DNA of 18,497 nucleotides from positions 1 to 18,497 of the forward strand of contig JAXGTD010000088.1 in assembly GCA_040775095.1 (NCBI GenBank). Direction: 5' to 3'. Source of the stretch: JAXGTD01 sp040775095 (GTDB lineage Bacteria > Pseudomonadota > Gammaproteobacteria > Chromatiales > Chromatiaceae). Below the pieces are notes generated by a model that worked only from the letters and a program-made list of their open reading frames with translations, was not told the DNA's origin and did not search any database. Both the position numbers and the translations under genes were made by a program. How positions within the stretch are numbered: the stretch's first letter is position 1; each line of letters begins with the position of its first letter. This document shows, piece after piece, positions 1 to 11,732 of the stretch.

Positions 1-106
1 ATCGCCCGGCTTCACAGCCGGGCGTGGATTGAAACTCTGCTTGGGGTGTTACGGCTTTGGTGCGGGCATGAATCGCCCGGCTTCACAGCCGGGCGTGGAT
101 TGAGAC
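1..106 (+). CRISPR. Trailer end of a CRISPR array (two repeats, one spacer)
   Basis: A 35-base unit at 1-35 recurs at 72-106 with one change (the terminal GAAAC becomes GAGAC). The two copies flank a 36-base unique spacer at 36-71. Each repeat contains a perfect 9-bp hairpin (CGCCCGGCT, loop TCAC, AGCCGGGCG) and ends in GTGGATTGAAAC, the 3' handle typical of several type I and type III repeat families. That end lies on the plus strand, so the array is probably transcribed left to right with its leader outside the window. The altered final repeat fits the leader-distal end, where repeats usually decay. The repeat may extend a base or two further 5', which cannot be judged at the window edge. 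No cas gene is present, so the subtype is not assignable. Confidence 0.85.
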
Positions 107-189
107 GATTGGGAGCGGATTGGAGACAGGCCGGGACCCCGCGGTGCGCGCCATTGGGATCGTAGCGCCCTTCACCACGAGACGAATTC

Positions 190-220
190 GATGGGCAGGC
201 TGCGCTTTGTCCAGCCTACG
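190..220. repeat. Dispersed palindromic intergenic repeat (partial unit)
   Basis: On the minus strand this stretch begins GTAGGCTGGACAAAGCG and ends GCCCATC. That resembles the short palindromic repeats of the type GTAGG-TGGGCAAAGCGCAGCG-TGCCCA-C that are scattered in intergenic regions of many beta- and gammaproteobacteria. TGGGCA at 192-197 can pair with TGTCCA at 208-213 (one G-T wobble). Only one unit is visible, so calling it a dispersed repeat rests on recognition of the pattern, not on a second copy in this window. Confidence 0.4.
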
Positions 221-289
221 GGTATCGCGCGGCCGGGGCCAGGCGAGACCGCGATCGGGGACGCAGCCCAGGAGGTGCAGAGGGCGATT

Positions 290-329
290 CGCATCGATTG
301 GCCGATGGGCCGATAGGCCAATCGATGCG
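290..329 (-). terminator. Strong inverted repeat downstream of gltD
   Basis: CGCATCGATTGGCC (290-303) and its exact reverse complement (316-329) form a 14-bp perfect stem with a 12-base loop. The hairpin begins 28 bases after the gltD stop and is the only strong structure between gltD and the CRISPR array, so it is the likely 3' end of the gltBD transcript. No T-tract follows it on either strand. It may therefore act as a 3'-stabilising hairpin or a Rho-assisted terminator, not a classical intrinsic one. Confidence 0.5.
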
Positions 330-357
330 CGTGGAAATGCCTGAGAGGGGCGCCTGG

Positions 358-1816
358 CTAGCGGGGCAGGTCGGTGGAGCCCATGAGCCACTCGTCGACG
401 GCACGCGCGCACTGGCGGCCCTCGCGGATGGCCCAGACCACCAGCGATTGACCACGACGCATGTCGCCGGCCGCGAAGACACCCTCGACGTTGGTGAAGT
501 AGGCCTTCGCGCCCTCGGTGCTGCCCTGCACGTTACCGCGCGGGTCGAGGCTCAGGCCCTTGGTCTGCACCAGCTCTTCGAGCATGCCTTCATGGACGGG
601 ATGAACGAAGCCCATCGCGAGCAGGGCGAGGTCCGCCTTGAGCTCGCCTTCGCTGCCGGGGACCTCCGACATCTGCCACCGGCCCTGCGGGTCCTTGTCC
701 CAGCGCACCAGGCAATACTTCAGGGCCTTGAGATTGCCCTGCCCGTCGGCGACGAAGCCCTTGGTGAGCACGTTCCACATGCGCTCGCAGCCCTCTTCCT
801 GCGAAGTGGAGGTGCGCAGCCTGTTGGGCCAGTTTGGCCAGGTCAGCCCCTTGTCCTCCTGCTCGGGGGGCTTGTCGAGGATCTCGATCTGGGTCACGGA
901 TTTCGCGCCGTGGCGGTTCGAGGTACCAATACAGTCGGAGCCCGTATCACCACCGCCGATCACGACGACGTGCTTGCCTTGCGCGCTGATGAAGTCCTCG
1001 TCGTCGACGAAGACACCCTGCACGCGCTTGGAGTTGGCGCGCAGGAAGTCCATCGCAAAGTGGATACCGTTGTAGCTGCGGCCGGGGACATCGAGGTCAC
1101 GCGGCTTCTCGGAACCGCCGGTCAGGACCAACGCGTCGTGCTCTGCCATCAACTCCTCGACCGGGATGTCGACGCCGATGTGGCAGTGGGTATGGAACTC
1201 CACGCCCTCGGCGCGCATCTGGCTCATGCGCCGGTCGATGAGCTTCTTGCTCAGCTTGAAGTCCGGGATGCCGTAGCGCAGAAGGCCGCCGATGCGGTCT
1301 TCCTTCTCGTAGAGTGAGACGCTATGGCCGGCCCGGGCGAGTTGCTGCGCGCAGGCGAGGCCAGCGGGACCGGAGCCGACGATCGCGACGCGCTTGGCGG
1401 TACGATGCGCGGGCACCTGGGGCTTGATCCAGCCCTCCTCCCAGGCCTTGTCGGCAATGGCCCGCTCGATGGCCTTGATCGCGACCGGTGCATCGTCGAG
1501 GTTGAGCGTACAGGCCGCCTCGCAAGGCGCCGGGCAGATCCGCCCGGTGAACTCGGGGAAGTTGTTCGTGGAGTGCAGCACGTCGATGGCCGCCTGCCAG
1601 TCCTGCCGGTATGCCAGATCGTTCCAGTCGGGGATGATGTTGTTGACCGGGCATCCCTGATGACAATACGGGATGCCGCAGTCCATGCAGCGCGCACCCT
1701 GGAGGCTGATCTCCGGATCGCCCAATGGCACCGCGAACTCGTTGTAGTGCACGACACGGTCGCCGACCGGCTCGTAGCCGAGCTCGACGCGCTCGTATTC
1801 CATGAATCCGGTGGGC

Positions 1817-1824
<8 letters not shown>
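358..1824 (-). CDS. gltD: Glutamate synthase (NADPH) small (beta) subunit
   Basis: Encodes 488 residues, the usual length for bacterial GltD. The beta subunit takes electrons from NADPH via FAD and passes them through iron-sulfur clusters to the large subunit, where 2-oxoglutarate and glutamine become two glutamates. Visible features are the N-terminal cysteines C46, C49, C54 and C58 with C97, C101 and C105 for two 4Fe-4S clusters, an FAD dinucleotide motif (GSGPAG, about 150-155), an NADPH motif (GGGDTG, about 290-295), and the C-terminal flavin segment AAGDMRRGQSLVVWA. The ATG at 1822-1824 overlaps the end of gltB by 8 bases and is preceded by AAGGGGG, so it is probably translationally coupled to gltB. 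The stop is TAG at 358-360. In Pseudomonas hemE follows gltD; here a CRISPR array does. Confidence 0.97.
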
Positions 1825-6472
<4,648 letters not shown>

Positions 6473-6530
6473 CGGAGACCTCGCTGTAACCGGGTTCTTG
6501 ACGGTCGATTGTGACTCCCCGTTGTGTGCC

Positions 6531-6560
6531 TTTACACCTCGGGAAGCTCCGGTTTGACAA
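6531..6560 (-). promoter_or_regulatory. Candidate sigma70-type promoter for gltBD
   Basis: On the minus strand TTGTCA (6555-6560) is followed after 18 bases by TGTAAA (6531-6536). The -35 matches 5 of 6 consensus positions and the -10 matches 4 of 6. Transcription would start near 6524, giving a leader of about 50 bases before the gltB ATG. A TATCAT further upstream (minus strand, near 6690) is an alternative -10 but has no convincing -35. Confidence 0.35.
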
Positions 6561-6831
6561 TCGCCGTTCGGGATTTTGCCAGGGGGGACACCAACCACCG
6601 ACGACATGTCCGTGGACGCAACCCCAGGCCTCAGAAAAATTCAGATTACACGCCCTTGGGCGCGCGCCACCAGAGAAGGCGAACCAGAAATGATACGGTA
6701 GATGCAGATGCTATGCCACAGCAAGCGCCCCCGCCGAGACTGGAACTGGCACCCGCGCCACGACAGGACGCGCCATAATCGTGCATGCCCGCCCTCTACC
6801 GCACGGTGGCGGCGCACCCCGACGTCGGCGA

Positions 6832-6866
6832 CGCTCGAGGAGTGCGGCGACCGACTCCCTCGAGCG
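6832..6866 (-). terminator. Hairpin downstream of aroB
   Basis: CGCTCGAGG (6832-6840) pairs with CCTCGAGCG (6858-6866). After a single bulged C the stem continues three more pairs (AGT with ACT), around a 10-base loop. It lies 54 bases after the aroB stop and could end or stabilise the aroKB transcript. There is no T-run, so intrinsic termination is uncertain. Confidence 0.4.
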
Positions 6867-6920
6867 CAAACGCGGGCGGATGGGCGGAGTTACCGGGAGC
6901 ACGGCCATCGTCGAGCGTGA

Positions 6921-8027
6921 TCAGATCGCGGCCGAGGCCAGACGCGCCTGCTCGATCGTGGCCCGCAGCTGCTCCCTGGTAAAGGCAGCGCTCACCTGTG
7001 CCGCACCGATGGCGCGCAGCAAGACCAGGTGCAGGGTCCCGTCCTGTACCTTCTTGTCCACCGCCATCAGATCGAGCCAGCGATCGGTCGGGATCGAGTC
7101 GGGCGGTTCCAGCGGCAGGCCAAACGCGGCCACGACGCGGCGTACCTCGGCCAGGGTCTCGGCACTGATCCAGCCGAGCCGGTGGGACAGGGCGGCCGCC
7201 ATGACCATGCCGGTACCCACCGCCTCCCCGTGCAGCCAGTTGCCGTAGCCGGCGCCGGCCTCGATGGCGTGTCCAAACGTGTGCCCGAGGTTGAGCAGCG
7301 CGCGCTGTCCGGCCTCACGCTCATCCGCGGCAACGACCTCGGCCTTGTTGCGGCAGGAGCGTTCGATCGCCTCGGTCAATGCGCCCGGGTCGCGCGCGAG
7401 CAGGGCCTCGCGCCGGGCATCGAGCCAATCGAAGAAGGCGCGATCGCGAATCAACCCGTACTTGAGCACCTCGGCCAGCCCGGCGACGAGCTCGCGGTGG
7501 GGCAATGTCGAGAGCGTATCCGTGTCGGCAATGACGGCGCGTGGCTGGTGGAATGCTCCGATCATATTCTTGCCGGCAGGGTGGTTGACACCTGTCTTAC
7601 CCCCGACCGACGAATCCACCTGCGCCAGCAGGGTCGTCGGCACCTGGATGAATGCCACGCCGCGCTGGTAGCTCGCCGCGGCGAAACCCGCCATATCGCC
7701 GATGACGCCACCGCCAAGCGCGATCAGGGTGCAGCGGCGACCGAATCGCTGCGCGAGCAGGGCATCGAAGATGCGATTCCACGTGGCCAGATCCTTGTAG
7801 ACCTCGCCGTCGGGCAGAATGACCTCCGCGATCCGGTAACCCTCGAGGGCGGAGCGCACCTGGGCGAGATACAGCGGGGCGACCGTGTCGTTGGTCACGA
7901 TCATGACCTCCGAGCCGCCGATATGCGGGCGATAGCGGGCGGGGTCGCCGATCAGACCGGGGCCGATATAGATCGGATAGCTGCGATCGCCGAGCTCGAC
8001 ATTGAGGGTACGGACCGGGCCGGTCAC
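6921..8027 (-). CDS. aroB: 3-Dehydroquinate synthase
   Basis: Encodes 368 residues, normal length for AroB. It converts 3-deoxy-D-arabino-heptulosonate 7-phosphate (DAHP) to 3-dehydroquinate using NAD+ and a divalent metal, the second step of the shikimate pathway. Visible signatures are the nucleotide-binding GGGVIGD (105-111), PTTLLAQVDSSVGGKTGVN (130-148), and metal ligands E186 (in AGLAEVLKYG), H249 (LGHTFGH) and H266 (LHGEAV); the spacing of the two histidines equals that of the E. coli enzyme. The start codon is GTG at 8025-8027, directly abutting the aroK stop (TAG then GTG with no base between). AAGAGG inside the 3' end of aroK serves as ribosome site, so translation is probably coupled to aroK. 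The stop is TGA at 6921-6923. Confidence 0.97.
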   Translation of the reverse strand: MTGPVRTLNVELGDRSYPIYIGPGLIGDPARYRPHIGGSEVMIVTNDTVAPLYLAQVRSALEGYRIAEVILPDGEVYKDLATWNRIFDALLAQRFGRRCTLIALGGGVIGDMAGFAAASYQRGVAFIQVPTTLLAQVDSSVGGKTGVNHPAGKNMIGAFHQPRAVIADTDTLSTLPHRELVAGLAEVLKYGLIRDRAFFDWLDARREALLARDPGALTEAIERSCRNKAEVVAADEREAGQRALLNLGHTFGHAIEAGAGYGNWLHGEAVGTGMVMAAALSHRLGWISAETLAEVRRVVAAFGLPLEPPDSIPTDRWLDLMAVDKKVQDGTLHLVLLRAIGAAQVSAAFTREQLRATIEQARLASAAI

Positions 8028-8552
8028 CTACAGCGCCTCTTCTTCCAACCGCCGACGGATCTCCTTGACCACCGAGGAGGTGCCTCGACGCTCGGTCGAG
8101 ACCATCATGTCGGCAACCTGTCGATAGATCGGCTCACGCTCCGTCATCAGATCGCGCAGCCGCTGCAACGGGTCCTGAGTGTCGAGCAACGGGCGATTGC
8201 GGTCGCGCGAGGTGCGCGCAAACTGCTGCTCCGGGCTGCAGTGCAGGTAGATGACGAAGCCACGGGCAGCGAGCTGCTGGCGGTTCTCCGGCAGCAGCAC
8301 CACACCGCCCCCGGTCGCCAGCACGATGCCATCCTGCTGTGCCAGGTCTTCGACCACCTGACGTTCGCGGCTGCGAAACCCCTCCTCGCCTTCGAACTCG
8401 AAGATGGTGGGAATATCCACGCCGGTGCGGCGCTGGATCTCCTGATCCGTGTCCAGGAAGCGATAACCGAGGGCCTCGGCGAGTTGCCGTCCGATGGTGC
8501 TCTTGCCGGCGCCCATGGGGCCGACCAAAAAGATGTTCTGTGGCCGAATCAT
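8028..8552 (-). CDS. aroK: Shikimate kinase I
   Basis: Encodes 174 residues from the ATG at 8552, matching the E. coli AroK length (173). It phosphorylates shikimate at the 3-hydroxyl with ATP. Visible motifs are Walker A GPMGAGKS (11-18), shikimate-binding D34 and D36 (FLDTDQEI), the GFRSRE segment near 60, GGG (81-83), and a lid-region RPLL (120-123). The frame is open up to 8708, but the extra 52 residues are low-complexity and outside family homology, so the internal start is chosen. There is no Shine-Dalgarno sequence ahead of this ATG, which is odd given the good sites elsewhere in the window. The gene directly abuts aroB but is separated from pilQ by 342 bases. Confidence 0.95.
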   Translation of the reverse strand: MIRPQNIFLVGPMGAGKSTIGRQLAEALGYRFLDTDQEIQRRTGVDIPTIFEFEGEEGFRSRERQVVEDLAQQDGIVLATGGGVVLLPENRQQLAARGFVIYLHCSPEQQFARTSRDRNRPLLDTQDPLQRLRDLMTEREPIYRQVADMMVSTERRGTSSVVKEIRRRLEEEAL

Positions 8553-8560
8553 GGCGCAAA

Positions 8561-8589
8561 GGTATGCCAGATTTGTCGCCCATGAGCAA
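8561..8589 (-). promoter_or_regulatory. Candidate aroK promoter placing the start site at the ATG
   Basis: On the minus strand TTGCTC (8584-8589) and CATACC (8561-8566) are separated by exactly 17 bases. Each matches 4 of 6 consensus positions. The predicted transcription start is within one or two bases of the aroK ATG at 8552, which would explain the lack of a Shine-Dalgarno sequence by giving a leaderless or nearly leaderless message. This is a motif-only prediction. Confidence 0.3.
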
Positions 8590-8637
8590 GGCCGATGTCG
8601 TCCGCGCCCCCAGATCGGACCCCGCCGGGAGACACCC

Positions 8638-8684
8638 AGCCGGGTGAGCGTTTCCGGTGGCGGGGATGCGTGGCCCACCCGGCT
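8638..8684 (-). promoter_or_regulatory. Alternative-pairing leader element upstream of aroK
   Basis: In transcript order arm A (8684-8676, AGCCGGGTG) pairs perfectly over 9 bp with arm B (8646-8638, CACCCGGCT). Arm B also pairs over 5 bp with arm C just beyond it (8637-8633, GGGTG) in a four-base-loop hairpin. The two pairings exclude each other, the geometry used by attenuators and antiterminators. It would matter only if transcription enters from pilQ or from a promoter upstream of 8684. Confidence 0.25.
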
Positions 8685-8792
8685 CAACGAGGATAAGCCG
8701 TTGATCACAGTGGGGAACGGCGACTACAGCCTCTCCCGGAGGGGCCAGGCAAGGCCGGGCATCTTCGGCCGACGGGGTGTAAGGAACACGGA

Positions 8793-8821
8793 GCGCACCG
8801 GAAACCGCGTTTGCGGTGCGC
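8793..8821 (-). terminator. Hairpin between pilQ and aroK
   Basis: GCGCACCG (8793-8800) pairs perfectly with CGGTGCGC (8814-8821). After a single G-G mismatch, AAAC pairs with GTTT around a three-base CGC loop. The stem is 8 plus 4 pairs, 74 bases downstream of the pilQ stop. No T-tract follows on the minus strand, so it may be a Rho-assisted terminator or a 3' stabilising structure of the pil transcript. Confidence 0.4.
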
Positions 8822-8894
8822 GAGCCGATCCGACGCCAGGCAGGCATTGGATCAGCGGGTCTTTAGGCGATTTCGGTTAAATCCGGCAATCGCC

Positions 8895-11168
8895 TTAGCG
8901 GCCGGTCAGATCGCGTTTGAGGATCTTTGGGGTGACAAAGATCAAGAGCTCCTCGTTGTTGTCCTGCCGTTGTGTGGTCTTGAACAGATTGCCGACCACG
9001 GGCAGATCGCCAAGCCAGGGCACCTGCTCGCGCTGGAAGGTCTTTTCGCGCTCGTAGACGCCACCGAGGACGACCGTCTCGCCATTGTCGACGAGCACCT
9101 TGGTCTCGACCGAGCGGGTGTCCACGGGCGGCGTGCCCAGGACGTCGCGGGTCCAGTCCGGGTTATCCTTGTTGACCTTCAGGTCCATGATGATGCGGTC
9201 ATCGGGCGTGATGTGCGGCGTCACGTCAAGCTGCAGCACGGCCTCCTTGAACGCGACGCTGGTGCCCGCCACGGTGCTGCCGCCACCTTGTTGATACGGG
9301 ATCTCCTGACCGACCTTGATGGTTGCCTGGTGCTGGTCGGACGTGACGACCCGGGGACTGGAGATGATCTCGCCACGCCCCTCGCGCTGCATCGCCGAGA
9401 GCTCGAGCTGGAGCAGATAGGAGCCGACCTTACCGAGCAGAAAGTTGATCGATCCGGAGGGTGTCGGCGCGGGAAGATTGACAAAGAGCGAGTCATTGCC
9501 GGAACCGGCGGGCATTTCGATACCGGAGTTGAACGGCACCAGGGGCTGTCCCGAGCCCCGGTAGGGTCCCGCGTTCGGCGAGGGGTCCGTGTAGAACAGG
9601 GGATCGTAGGCCCCCATGAACGGGCCCTTGTCGATCTCGCTGGTGCTCAGATGGCCCGGCTGTCCCCCGGCAACGAGCAGCTCGTTGCCGCCGGTGGCAC
9701 CCATCGAGCCCGACAACCCGAAGCGCACGCCCAGGTCGCGGGCGAAGTCGTTGTTGGCAATGACCACGCGCGACTCGATCATCACCTGGCGCACAGGGAT
9801 GTCGAGGCGGTTGACCAGACGCCGGATGTCTTCGAGCTTTGCCGGCGTGTCCTGAACCAGCAGCGTGTTGGTTCGCTCGTCCACGGTCACGCTGCCCCGC
9901 TCGGGGGTCAGGAGATTGTTCTCCTCGGACTTGAGGATCGCCGCCAATTGCGCCGCCTTCGCGTAATTGACCTGGATGAACTCCGAGCGCAGCGGCGCCA
10001 GCTCTTCGAGCTCTTGCCTGGAGGCAAGCTCGAGCCGCTCCTGGGCCGCGATCTCGGTGGTCGGTGCCACCATGATCACGTTGCCGGTCTGTCGCATCGA
10101 CAGCCCCTTGGTCTTGAGAATGACGTCGAGGGCCTGGTCCCAGGGCACGTTCTTGAGCCGCAGCGTGATGTTGCCGTGCACCGTGTCACTGGTGACCAGA
10201 TTCATGCCGGTAAAATCGGCGAGCAACTGCAGCACGGCACGCACCTCGATGTCCTGGAAGTTCAGCGACAGCCGCTCTCCGTCGTAGACGACCTTCTCCT
10301 GTTCGAGCCGCTCCTTCTCCGCCGGCGTCAAGGCGCGAAACTCCAGCGTGAAGAGATTATCGGTCTGGTAGGCGAGGTAGTCGTAGTCCTCGGTGGTCTG
10401 GATATCGATGCGGACATCACTGCCATCGGCGCGCGATTCAACCGCGACGACCGGGGTCGCAAAATCGACGACGTCGAGCCGCCGGAAGAGGCGTTGCGGG
10501 AGCTGCGTGTCGGCGATCTCGAGGACCACATCCCGGCCCTCCTCGCGGACGCTGACCCGCGTCTTGTCGCTGGGCAACGTGATCATCACCCGACCTTCCC
10601 CATCTGGCCCACGCCGAAAATCGACATTCTTCAGCGCACCCCGCGGCCCGCCGCGACGGACCGGCATGGACGCCGCTGCCCTGCCACGTCGGGCGCTCGA
10701 GGGGGCAACGGGCACCGGTTGCGGGGCGGTCGTATCGGGATTCAGCGCGACGGTGACACGGTTGCCGGCGCTGCTGACCGCATACGGCACCGAGTCATCG
10801 AGATTGATGACCACCCGCGTGCGATCGCTCGCCTCGATGGCCACGAGGCTGTGCGCGGCACCAAGCCCAATGGGTATGGTCTTTCTGTCCAGTCCGCTGC
10901 TCGCGCCAGGAAAGTCGATGGCGATACGGGCCGGATTCTCGGTGGCGAAGTCGCTCGGCGTGGGCGCCGGCCCCGAGAACACCAGATCGATCTCGACCTG
11001 CTCCCCCGGCAAGGACGCAAACTCGACGTCCTCGAGCACGGCCGCTGCACCGAGCTGACCGTAGAACGCAAGCCAGATGCCAACCACCGGCCAAAGGGCC
11101 AGTGCCGAGCCGACCCGGCGGGATCTCGGGGCACGGCCAGGTTCAAGCGAGGGGTGGGCGGTTGTCAT
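8895..11168 (-). CDS. pilQ: Type IV pilus outer-membrane secretin
   Basis: Encodes 757 residues, typical for PilQ. It forms the outer-membrane ring through which the pilus emerges. Layout: a signal sequence ending near residue 42 (basic RSRR, then a hydrophobic stretch, then GAAA-VLEDV); two AMIN domains (about 43-145 and 178-278) that bind peptidoglycan; a basic, proline-rich linker between them; a secretin/TonB short N-terminal domain (about 298-366); a secretin N1-type domain with NTLLVQDTP (about 393-455); and the C-terminal secretin barrel with AMQREGRGEIISSPRVVTSD, EIPYQQGGG and DNGETVVLGGVYE. The ATG at 11166-11168 follows GGAG and lies 21 bases after the pilP stop. It is the last gene of the pilMNOPQ run; a 342-base gap follows. 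Confidence 0.97.
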   Translation of the reverse strand: MTTAHPSLEPGRAPRSRRVGSALALWPVVGIWLAFYGQLGAAAVLEDVEFASLPGEQVEIDLVFSGPAPTPSDFATENPARIAIDFPGASSGLDRKTIPIGLGAAHSLVAIEASDRTRVVINLDDSVPYAVSSAGNRVTVALNPDTTAPQPVPVAPSSARRGRAAASMPVRRGGPRGALKNVDFRRGPDGEGRVMITLPSDKTRVSVREEGRDVVLEIADTQLPQRLFRRLDVVDFATPVVAVESRADGSDVRIDIQTTEDYDYLAYQTDNLFTLEFRALTPAEKERLEQEKVVYDGERLSLNFQDIEVRAVLQLLADFTGMNLVTSDTVHGNITLRLKNVPWDQALDVILKTKGLSMRQTGNVIMVAPTTEIAAQERLELASRQELEELAPLRSEFIQVNYAKAAQLAAILKSEENNLLTPERGSVTVDERTNTLLVQDTPAKLEDIRRLVNRLDIPVRQVMIESRVVIANNDFARDLGVRFGLSGSMGATGGNELLVAGGQPGHLSTSEIDKGPFMGAYDPLFYTDPSPNAGPYRGSGQPLVPFNSGIEMPAGSGNDSLFVNLPAPTPSGSINFLLGKVGSYLLQLELSAMQREGRGEIISSPRVVTSDQHQATIKVGQEIPYQQGGGSTVAGTSVAFKEAVLQLDVTPHITPDDRIIMDLKVNKDNPDWTRDVLGTPPVDTRSVETKVLVDNGETVVLGGVYEREKTFQREQVPWLGDLPVVGNLFKTTQRQDNNEELLIFVTPKILKRDLTGR

Positions 11169-11189
11169 GACGCTTGTTCTCCGACGATG

Positions 11190-11732
11190 TCATTGGCTGA
11201 GCGCGATCGCGGCCTGCCGCTCGCGCCAGCGGCCGGGCCCATCGCCCACGATCTCGGTGAGCTGGATCGACTCGGGGCCGACGCCGGTGATCTGCCCGTT
11301 GTTCAGGCCGAGGTAGTTCCCGACCCGCACGCGGTGAAGGATGCCATCGGGGGTGGTGACCAGTCCCCAACGCGTGTCGTTCTGCTCCAGGGTCCCGACC
11401 ATCCTCAGAGAGTCCAGCGCATACTGCTCGAGCTCCTCCTTGCGGCGCAGCGGGTCCGGGGCGAGACCATCGGCCGCGGCCACACTGGCCGCCTGCGCGC
11501 TCTTGGCGTCCATGACGAAGGGATCGCGCCGATCGTCTGGCTCGTAGATGAACGTGGGGATCGGCTTGAACTCGGGCAGCGGCTCCAGCGGTTTCGGGGG
11601 ACGGGCCTTGACGTCCTCCACGTACTGGCGCAGATCCTCGAGGCCCGAGTCACCACAGCCGCCGAGCAGCACGGCCATCAAGGCCGACGCCACCCTGGCA
11701 CGCGTCGTCGCGCCAGCACCACGGCGACTCAC
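11190..11732 (-). CDS. pilP: Type IV pilus inner-membrane lipoprotein
   Basis: Encodes 180 residues. It begins with a lipoprotein signal ending in the lipobox LGGC, so Cys26 would be lipidated and the protein anchored in the inner membrane. The following 40 residues are proline-rich (ARPPKPLEPLPEF), the flexible segment that binds the PilN-PilO heterodimer. The C-terminal half (LRMVGTLEQNDTRWGLVTTPDGILHRV...GPESIQLTEIV) is the PilP beta-sandwich that contacts PilQ. The start is GTG at 11730-11732, overlapping the pilO stop by four bases (GTGA), so the two are translationally coupled. Confidence 0.94.
   Translation of the reverse strand: MSRRGAGATTRARVASALMAVLLGGCGDSGLEDLRQYVEDVKARPPKPLEPLPEFKPIPTFIYEPDDRRDPFVMDAKSAQAASVAAADGLAPDPLRRKEELEQYALDSLRMVGTLEQNDTRWGLVTTPDGILHRVRVGNYLGLNNGQITGVGPESIQLTEIVGDGPGRWRERQAAIALSQ

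Larger units (their letters stand above)
6473..6920. other. aroB-gltB intergenic region without a gene
   Basis: These 448 bases separate the aroB stop from the gltB start. They hold the candidate gltB promoter and the hairpin behind aroB. The only minus-strand open frame starting just after aroB (65 codons from 6908) is arginine- and proline-rich, has no recognisable domain and no convincing ribosome site, and I do not call it. In the Pseudomonas-type order a SPOR-domain gene sits here; no SPOR-like sequence is visible. Confidence 0.6.
8553..8894. other. pilQ-aroK intergenic region with structured elements
   Basis: There is no gene here that I can support. In the minus-strand transcript direction it contains: a 7-bp inverted repeat GGCGATT/AATCGCC immediately after the pilQ stop (about 8866-8894); a strong hairpin at 8793-8821; and three complementary segments at 8676-8684, 8638-8646 and 8633-8637 that allow two mutually exclusive stems upstream of aroK. 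In Pseudomonas-type clusters pilQ and aroK are normally close together. Confidence 0.6.

Noticed and set aside
298..1317. A 339-codon plus-strand frame opposite gltD
   Set aside because: Codon-aligned antisense shadow of gltD; its start lies inside the inverted repeat.
6473..6607. N-terminal extension of gltB by 45 residues to the ATG at 6607
   Set aside because: No ribosome site at 6607, while GAGG precedes the ATG at 6472; the extension would cover the candidate promoter and lengthen the propeptide beyond the usual.
6711..6908. A 65-codon minus-strand frame just after aroB as a SPOR gene remnant
   Set aside because: Arginine- and proline-rich composition with no SPOR-like sequence; it overlaps the aroB-distal hairpin.
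8553..8708. N-terminal extension of aroK by 52 residues
   Set aside because: The extra residues lie outside shikimate kinase homology and the shorter form matches the family length.
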